Below the pieces are notes generated by a model. The model was not told where the DNA came from. It did no database searches and worked only from the letters and a program-made list of their open reading frames with translations. A program made the position numbers and the translations under genes. This document shows, piece by piece, positions 14,237 through 17,915 of a stretch of 17,915 nt of DNA. This DNA is from Acidobacteriota bacterium (GTDB lineage Bacteria; Acidobacteriota; Vicinamibacteria; Vicinamibacterales; UBA2999), in contig CANIBQ010000098.1 in NCBI GenBank assembly GCA_947465645.1, positions 1 through 17,915 on the forward strand, given 5' to 3'. Numbering within the stretch: the first letter of the stretch is position 1; the number at the start of each line of letters is the position of its first letter.

Positions 14237-14440
14237 CTAGGGCTTGGTGACGTTCCCTGCCTGCGGACCCTTCGGACCGTCGACGATTTCGAACTCTACC
14301 GCCTGACCCTCCTCGAGAGACCGGAAGCCGTTGCCACTGATTGCTGAGTAATGGACGAACACGTCGCTGCCACCCTCGCGCTCAATGAAACCGTAGCCCT
14401 TTGCGTTGTTGAACCACTTGACCTTGCCTGTAATACGCAT
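14237..14440 (-). CDS. Cold-shock domain protein (CspA family)
   Basis: A 67-residue single-domain nucleic-acid-binding protein, the standard length. The OB-fold motifs are present: [16 protein letters not shown] (RNP1, KGYGFI) and DVFVHYSAI (RNP2, VFVHY). The ATG at 14440 is preceded by AGGGAAG at good Shine-Dalgarno distance. An upstream in-frame ATG at 14536 would add 32 non-conserved residues and was rejected. Such proteins melt RNA structure and act as RNA chaperones, under cold shock or constitutively. The predicted leader of about 155 bases contains a terminator-like hairpin. Several csp paralogues are usual, so no specific gene letter is assigned. Confidence 0.95.
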   Translation of the reverse strand: MRITGKVKWFNNAKGYGFIEREGGSDVFVHYSAISGNGFRSLEEGQAVEFEIVDGPKGPQAGNVTKP

Positions 14441-14596
14441 CGTTCTTCTTCCCTGCTTGCTGTGCGGTCTGCTTCTGATCGACGAGACCGCTGGATCGTG
14501 TGCGCCCCTCGGCAGCAGATGAGCTTCGGGGCACAAAAAAAGGCCGCGAGTGCTATGCGGCCTCGACTACAACGTTTCGGGAACGCCCCTCAACGC
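14441..14596 (-). promoter_or_regulatory. Predicted structured 5' leader of the cold-shock gene
   Basis: If transcription starts near 14596 from the promoter at 14603-14632, the csp mRNA has a leader of about 155 bases, close to the long leader known for E. coli cspA. It contains a full intrinsic terminator about 35-60 bases from the start. The Shine-Dalgarno lies at the far end. The leader may therefore act by transcription attenuation or temperature-sensitive folding. The start site is inferred, not seen. Confidence 0.45.
14535..14563 (-). terminator. Intrinsic terminator inside the csp leader
   Basis: On the minus strand AGGCCGC, a 9-base loop, then GCGGCCT forms a perfect 7-bp GC-rich stem followed by a run of seven T. 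It has the full form of a Rho-independent terminator on this strand only. No annotated minus-strand gene ends just before it; it lies between the csp promoter and the csp start codon. Confidence 0.75.
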
Positions 14597-14602
14597 GAGC
14601 CT

Positions 14603-14632
14603 ATCCTAAGCGCGCGCCGGATCGGGTGTCAA
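14603..14632 (-). promoter_or_regulatory. Promoter for csp (or for a small RNA)
   Basis: Reading the minus strand, a perfect TTGACA (14632-14627) is followed by 18 bases and TAGGAT (14608-14603), a good -10 match at both ends. It points toward csp, predicting a start near 14596. It is the best sigma-70-type promoter I found in the window. Confidence 0.6.
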
Positions 14633-14644
14633 GGGTTCGCGGCC

Positions 14645-14672
14645 TTAAGCCGTCAATTTTCAACAGGATAAG
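14645..14672 (+). promoter_or_regulatory. Weak candidate promoter of purH
   Basis: GATAAG at 14667-14672 lies 7 bases before the purH ATG, with a poor -35-like TTAAGC at 14645-14650 (16-base spacer). No Shine-Dalgarno of normal form is present, so purH may also be leaderless. The match is weak. Confidence 0.3.
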
Positions 14673-14679
14673 TCGATAA

Positions 14680-16296
14680 ATGAAGCGAGCGTTGTTGAGT
14701 CTGTCAGACAAGACCGGCCTGGCCGAGTTTGCCCGCGGCCTGGCGGCCCGGGGCTTCGAGCTGGTTTCCACTGGGGGCACCGCCAAGGCCCTTGAACACG
14801 CTGGGCTGCCGGTCGTCGGCGTGTCTGACGTGACCGGATTTCCAGAGATGATGGATGGCCGGGTCAAGACGCTGCATCCCAGGGTGCACGGCGGCATCCT
14901 CGCGCGGCGTGCCCACCCCGAGGACCTGGCGTCCGCGGCCGCGCACGGGATCGGTCTCATCGACCTGGTCGTGGTGAACCTCTATCCGTTCGTGAAAGCG
15001 GCGGCCAATCCCGACACGCCGTTCGAGGCGCTGGTCGAGGAAATCGATATCGGCGGCCCCAGCATGGTGCGCGCCGCGGCGAAGAATTTCCACGACGTGC
15101 TCGTCGTCGTCTCGCCGGCGGACTATCCGGCGGTGCTCCAGGAGCTCGATCGCGACGGCGGGCCGTCGCGCGAGTTCCGATTCGAACTGGCGCGGCGCGC
15201 GTTCGACCATACGGCCAGCTACGACCGGGCGATTGCCTCCACGCTTGAAACGGTCACCGCCGACGCGAGCGGATTTTCCCGCCCTTCGGCCCGTTCGGCG
15301 GGCGCCGGGCAGGGCACCCCGCCGGGCGCGCCCGCGATCCTGAACGTGGCGCTGCGAAAGGTGCGCGACCTGCGCTACGGAGAGAACCCGCATCAGCCCG
15401 CGGCGTGGTATGCCGAGGAGCCAGCCACCGGCCTCGGCCACGCGCGCGTGCTGCAAGGCAAGGAGCTCTCGTACACGAATCTGCTGGATCTCGACGCGGC
15501 CGCGCGGATCGTCCTCGAGTTCAGCGAGCCGGCCGCCGCGGTGATCAAGCACACCAATCCATGCGGCGCCGCGACCGGGTCTGGCCCGGCCGATGCGTAC
15601 CTTCGCGCCCGGGATGCCGATGCCCTGGCCGCCTTCGGCGGCATCGTCGGACTCAATCGAGCCGTCGATGCGGAGACGGCGCGGGCGATCGTGTCGACCT
15701 TCATCGAAGCCGTCGTCGCGCCTGCCGTGAATGACGATGCGCTGCCGATCCTGGCGGGAAAGGCCAACATGCGAATCGTCACCGCGGACTTCTCGCGGCT
15801 GGCGGCGGATGCGGGCCGCGAGCTCCGCTCCGTGCTGGGAGCCGTGCTCATGCAGGCGCGCGACCGGGTGGCGGAGGCATCGTCGCCGTGGCCTTCCGGC
15901 GATCTGCGTGTGGTCACGAAGCGACAGCCATCGGCTGAAGAGTGGCAGGCCCTGCGCTTCGCGTGGCGCGTCTGCGCGCACGTCAAGTCGAACACGGTGC
16001 TCTTCACCGCCGCCGACCGCACGCTCGCCATCGGCGCCGGACAGATGAGCCGGGTGGATGCGGTCAAGGTCGCGCGCATGAAGGCTGAGTCGATCGGAGC
16101 CGATGCGCTGAAAGGATCGGTGGCGGCGTCAGACGCGTTCTTCCCGTTCCGCGATGGTCTCGACGCGGTGGCGTCCGCGGGTGCGACCGCCGTGGTGCAG
16201 CCGGGCGGATCCGTGCGCGATCAAGAAGTCATCGCGGCCGCCGACGACCACGGCCTGGCGATGGTATTCACCGGCCGCCGTCACTTCCGCCACTGA
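14680..16296 (+). CDS. purH: Bifunctional AICAR transformylase / IMP cyclohydrolase
   Basis: Catalyses the last two steps of de novo IMP synthesis in the cytosol: formylation of AICAR with 10-formyl-THF, then ring closure. The 538 residues (E. coli about 529) comprise an N-terminal MGS-like cyclohydrolase domain (SDKTGLAEFARGL, STGGTAKAL, DGRVKTLHPRVHGGIL) and a C-terminal transformylase domain. In the latter are RYGENPHQ, LQGKELSYTNLLDLDAA, the catalytic Lys290-His291 in VIKHTNPCGAA, and the closing SDAFFPFRDGLD ... GRRHFRH. Residues about 201-218 are an extra Pro/Gly/Ala-rich stretch at the domain junction. No other pur gene is adjacent. The stop overlaps the next start (TGATG). Confidence 0.97.
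   Translation: MKRALLSLSDKTGLAEFARGLAARGFELVSTGGTAKALEHAGLPVVGVSDVTGFPEMMDGRVKTLHPRVHGGILARRAHPEDLASAAAHGIGLIDLVVVNLYPFVKAAANPDTPFEALVEEIDIGGPSMVRAAAKNFHDVLVVVSPADYPAVLQELDRDGGPSREFRFELARRAFDHTASYDRAIASTLETVTADASGFSRPSARSAGAGQGTPPGAPAILNVALRKVRDLRYGENPHQPAAWYAEEPATGLGHARVLQGKELSYTNLLDLDAAARIVLEFSEPAAAVIKHTNPCGAATGSGPADAYLRARDADALAAFGGIVGLNRAVDAETARAIVSTFIEAVVAPAVNDDALPILAGKANMRIVTADFSRLAADAGRELRSVLGAVLMQARDRVAEASSPWPSGDLRVVTKRQPSAEEWQALRFAWRVCAHVKSNTVLFTAADRTLAIGAGQMSRVDAVKVARMKAESIGADALKGSVAASDAFFPFRDGLDAVASAGATAVVQPGGSVRDQEVIAAADDHGLAMVFTGRRHFRH
15278..15302. repeat. Palindrome inside the purH linker
   Basis: CCCGCC (15278-15283) and GGCGGG (15297-15302) form a 6-bp inverted repeat with a 13-base loop inside an in-frame insertion between the two PurH domains. 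More CCGGG/GGGCG-type sequence follows. It may be the remnant of a small palindromic insertion. Confidence 0.45.
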
Positions 16297-16919
16297 TGAG
16301 CGGCTACCTCGATCTCGACGGCTGGAAACATCGCGAGCACTACGAGTTCTTTCGCGGTTTCGCGATGCCGTTTTTCAGCGTCTGTGCCGACGTCGACGTG
16401 ACGGCGGTGTCGCAACGGTCGCGGCAGCCCGGCGGACCTTCCTTGTTCGTCGCCACGCTCTTCGCGCTGCTGCATGCCGCCAACACCGTCGAAGCCATGC
16501 GCCTTCGCGTGCGTGACGACCGTGTCTGGCGGCACGACCGCGTCGGCGTGAGCACCACCGTCCTGCGCGACGATGAGACGTTCGGCCTGGCGCTGCTGCC
16601 GTACGCCGACGATCTCGCCAGTTTCACCGCCGATGCCGATCGAAAGATCTCCGAGGTCAAGAGCGGTCGCGGCCTCGCCGATCCTGTGGTCGACGATGAC
16701 GTGGTCTACCACTCGACGCTGCCGTGGCTTCGGTTCACCGCGTTTTCGAATGCCTTGACGGGGGCAGACTCGATCCCGCGCGTCGTGTTCGGCAGGTGTG
16801 TCCAGAGCGGCGACCGCATGGTGATGCCGGTCGCCGTCGAAGTACATCACGCCGTCGTCCACGGCCTGGACGTGGCCCGTCTCTATGAAGCGCTGCAGGC
16901 TCGCCTGTCTGCAGGGTAG
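16296..16919 (+). CDS. CatA-like (chloramphenicol acetyltransferase fold) O-acyltransferase
   Basis: A cytosolic 207-residue protein of the CatA type, normal length about 210-220. Family marks are WKHREHYEFFR (residues 10-20, including Arg13, the likely equivalent of Arg18 in CAT), STTVLRDDETFG, STLPWLRFTAFS (140-151), PRVVFGR, and MPVAVEVHHAVVHG (177-190). His185 matches the catalytic histidine of HHxxxDG. The usual Asp of that motif (Asp199 in CAT, salt-bridged to Arg18) is His189 here. The start overlaps the purH stop (TGATG), so translation is coupled. The substrate is unknown; chloramphenicol resistance should not be assumed. Confidence 0.8.
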   Translation: MSGYLDLDGWKHREHYEFFRGFAMPFFSVCADVDVTAVSQRSRQPGGPSLFVATLFALLHAANTVEAMRLRVRDDRVWRHDRVGVSTTVLRDDETFGLALLPYADDLASFTADADRKISEVKSGRGLADPVVDDDVVYHSTLPWLRFTAFSNALTGADSIPRVVFGRCVQSGDRMVMPVAVEVHHAVVHGLDVARLYEALQARLSAG

Positions 16920-16941
16920 CCGGAGGGCTTCGGGCCTCCGG
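16920..16941. terminator. Hairpin between convergent genes
   Basis: CCGGAGG and CCTCCGG form a perfect 7-bp stem around GCTTCGGG, starting right after the stop of the acyltransferase gene and 48 bases past the heptose-kinase stop on the other strand. No T-run follows on either side, so it is a likely but not typical bidirectional terminator. Confidence 0.5.
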
Positions 16942-16988
16942 CGCCGCGAAGCGGCCAAGCTCACCCGGAACGATCAGATCTTCCTGGT

Positions 16989-17915
16989 TTATGCGGAGGC
17001 GGACGGGGCGAGGGCGCGGAGGAGCTCGGTGGTGGTGACGACCGCCGGACCGAACTTCGCGACGGCGATGCCGGCGGCTTCGTTGGCCAGGCGTGCAGAC
17101 TCGGCGAGCGTGGCGCCGGAGGCGAGCGCCAGCGCCATGGTGGCAATCACGGTATCCCCGGCGCCGGTGACGTCGGCGACTTCGCGCGCGGCGGCGGGGA
17201 GGTGCCCCTCGACGCCGCTCCCGAGCAGCCACATGCCCTGATCGCCCCGCGTCATCAGCACCGCGTCGCACGCGGCGCGCTGCCGGAACACCTGCGCCGA
17301 GATCCGCGCGTCGTCTTCGGTCCTGACACGCATGTTCGTGGCGATTTCCGCCTCGTGATGGTTCGGCGTGATCGCCGTGACGCCGGCGTAGTAGTCGATA
17401 TGGGGAATCTTCGGGTCGACGAGTACCGGAATGCCGCGCTCCTTGGCCACCGTCACGATCGCCTTCATGACGCGCTCGGTGATGCATCCTTTGAGGTAGT
17501 CGGAGACGACAATCGCGGACGCCACCATCGCGTGCTGCTGCACGGCTGAGACGACGCGCTGCTCGACCTCGCCGGTGATCTCCGTCTCAGCCTCGTAATC
17601 GACGCGTGCGACCTGCTGATTGCGCTCGGTGACAATCCGCACCTTGGTCGTCGTGGGACGTCCGGGGTCGCTGATGAACGCCGGCGCGATGCCGGCATCG
17701 CGGCACGCATGCGCCAGGATCCCCGCCGCATCGTCTGTGCCCGTCACGGCCACGAGCGTCGCCTGCCCGCCGAGCGCCGTGATGTTGTGGGCGACGTTTG
17801 CGGCGCCGCCGATGCGGTAGCTCTCGTGGTCGAACGTGACGACCGGCACCGGGGCTTCGGGCGAGATGCGGGTGACGCGCCCGGCAATGAACTTGTCGAG
17901 CATCGCATCGCCGAC
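16989..17915 (-). CDS. hldA: D-glycero-beta-D-manno-heptose-7-phosphate kinase, kinase-only, 5' end outside window
   Basis: PfkB/ribokinase-family sugar kinase, reading in frame off the right edge (VGDAMLDKF at the edge matches the family's early GDVMLD segment), so about 10-20 N-terminal residues are missing. Marks are TRISPEAPVPVV, typical of the RfaE1/HldA/HldE kinase domain, then YRIGGAANVAHNITALGG, VSDYLKG, VDPK, TPNHHEAE and the catalytic ADVTGAGDTVIA. The frame stops soon after the kinase domain, so no HldE-type adenylyltransferase is fused. The reaction phosphorylates heptose-7-phosphate toward ADP-heptose for LPS inner core. Another PfkB sugar kinase is possible, but the TRISPEAPVPVV match makes this assignment likely. 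Partner genes may lie beyond the window. Confidence 0.85.
   Translation of the reverse strand, partial: VGDAMLDKFIAGRVTRISPEAPVPVVTFDHESYRIGGAANVAHNITALGGQATLVAVTGTDDAAGILAHACRDAGIAPAFISDPGRPTTTKVRIVTERNQQVARVDYEAETEITGEVEQRVVSAVQQHAMVASAIVVSDYLKGCITERVMKAIVTVAKERGIPVLVDPKIPHIDYYAGVTAITPNHHEAEIATNMRVRTEDDARISAQVFRQRAACDAVLMTRGDQGMWLLGSGVEGHLPAAAREVADVTGAGDTVIATMALALASGATLAESARLANEAAGIAVAKFGPAVVTTTELLRALAPSASA

Noticed and set aside
14535..14563. Terminator for a plus-strand gene
   Set aside because: On the plus strand the stem is preceded by the A-run and followed by CGACTAC, so the U-tract needed for termination exists only on the minus strand.
16735..17487. A 250-codon minus-strand frame across the end of the acyltransferase and hldA
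   Set aside because: It is a shifted frame of hldA and of the antisense of the upstream gene, with Arg/His-rich low-complexity content. The hldA frame has all the kinase motifs.

Overview
The window is GC-rich, dense bacterial DNA. Left part (1-11625): a long plus-strand operon for respiratory complex I (H+-translocating NADH:quinone oxidoreductase) in the order nuoA-B-C-D-E-F-H-J-K-L-M-N. Most junctions overlap or are a few bases apart, so the genes are probably co-transcribed and translationally coupled. Right part (11626-17915): single genes or small units on both strands. They are an AAHS-type MFS transporter, an unrecognised convergent ORF, a probable MXAN_5187-type protein, a cold-shock protein (minus), purH with a coupled CatA-like acyltransferase, and the 5'-truncated end of an HldA/RfaE1-type heptose kinase (minus, running off the right edge). 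Composition, gene content and the dispersed intergenic repeats suggest an Acidobacteriota-like organism, perhaps Vicinamibacteria. That is inference only, since no rRNA gene is present. A heptose kinase suggests a Gram-negative envelope with heptose-containing LPS.

The complex I operon encodes the NADH-input subunits NuoE and NuoF, the connecting subunits NuoB, NuoC and NuoD, and all seven membrane subunits (A, H, J, K, L, M, N). It has no nuoG between nuoF and nuoH and no nuoI between nuoH and nuoJ. The Fe-S subunits that carry electrons from NuoF to NuoB must therefore lie elsewhere or be replaced. The nuoG position holds a 146-base spacer with a folded palindromic element and a 48-codon frame running exactly from the nuoF stop to the nuoH start. 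The nuoE-nuoF gap holds a second inverted-repeat element. NuoL carries a His-rich tandem repeat and NuoM ends in a charged 9-bp tandem repeat.

Downstream, the transporter and the unrecognised ORF are bracketed by two inverted copies of one short dispersed repeat, as expected for a laterally moved or rearranged segment. Several genes have a -10-like hexamer 7-9 bases before the start codon and no clear Shine-Dalgarno, which suggests leaderless transcription. The cold-shock gene is the opposite case: a good promoter lies about 160 bases upstream, and a textbook intrinsic terminator sits inside the predicted leader. That pattern suggests either attenuation or a separate small RNA. No rRNA, tRNA, CRISPR array, transposase or complete IS was seen. 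No stretch longer than 300 bases lacks a gene.
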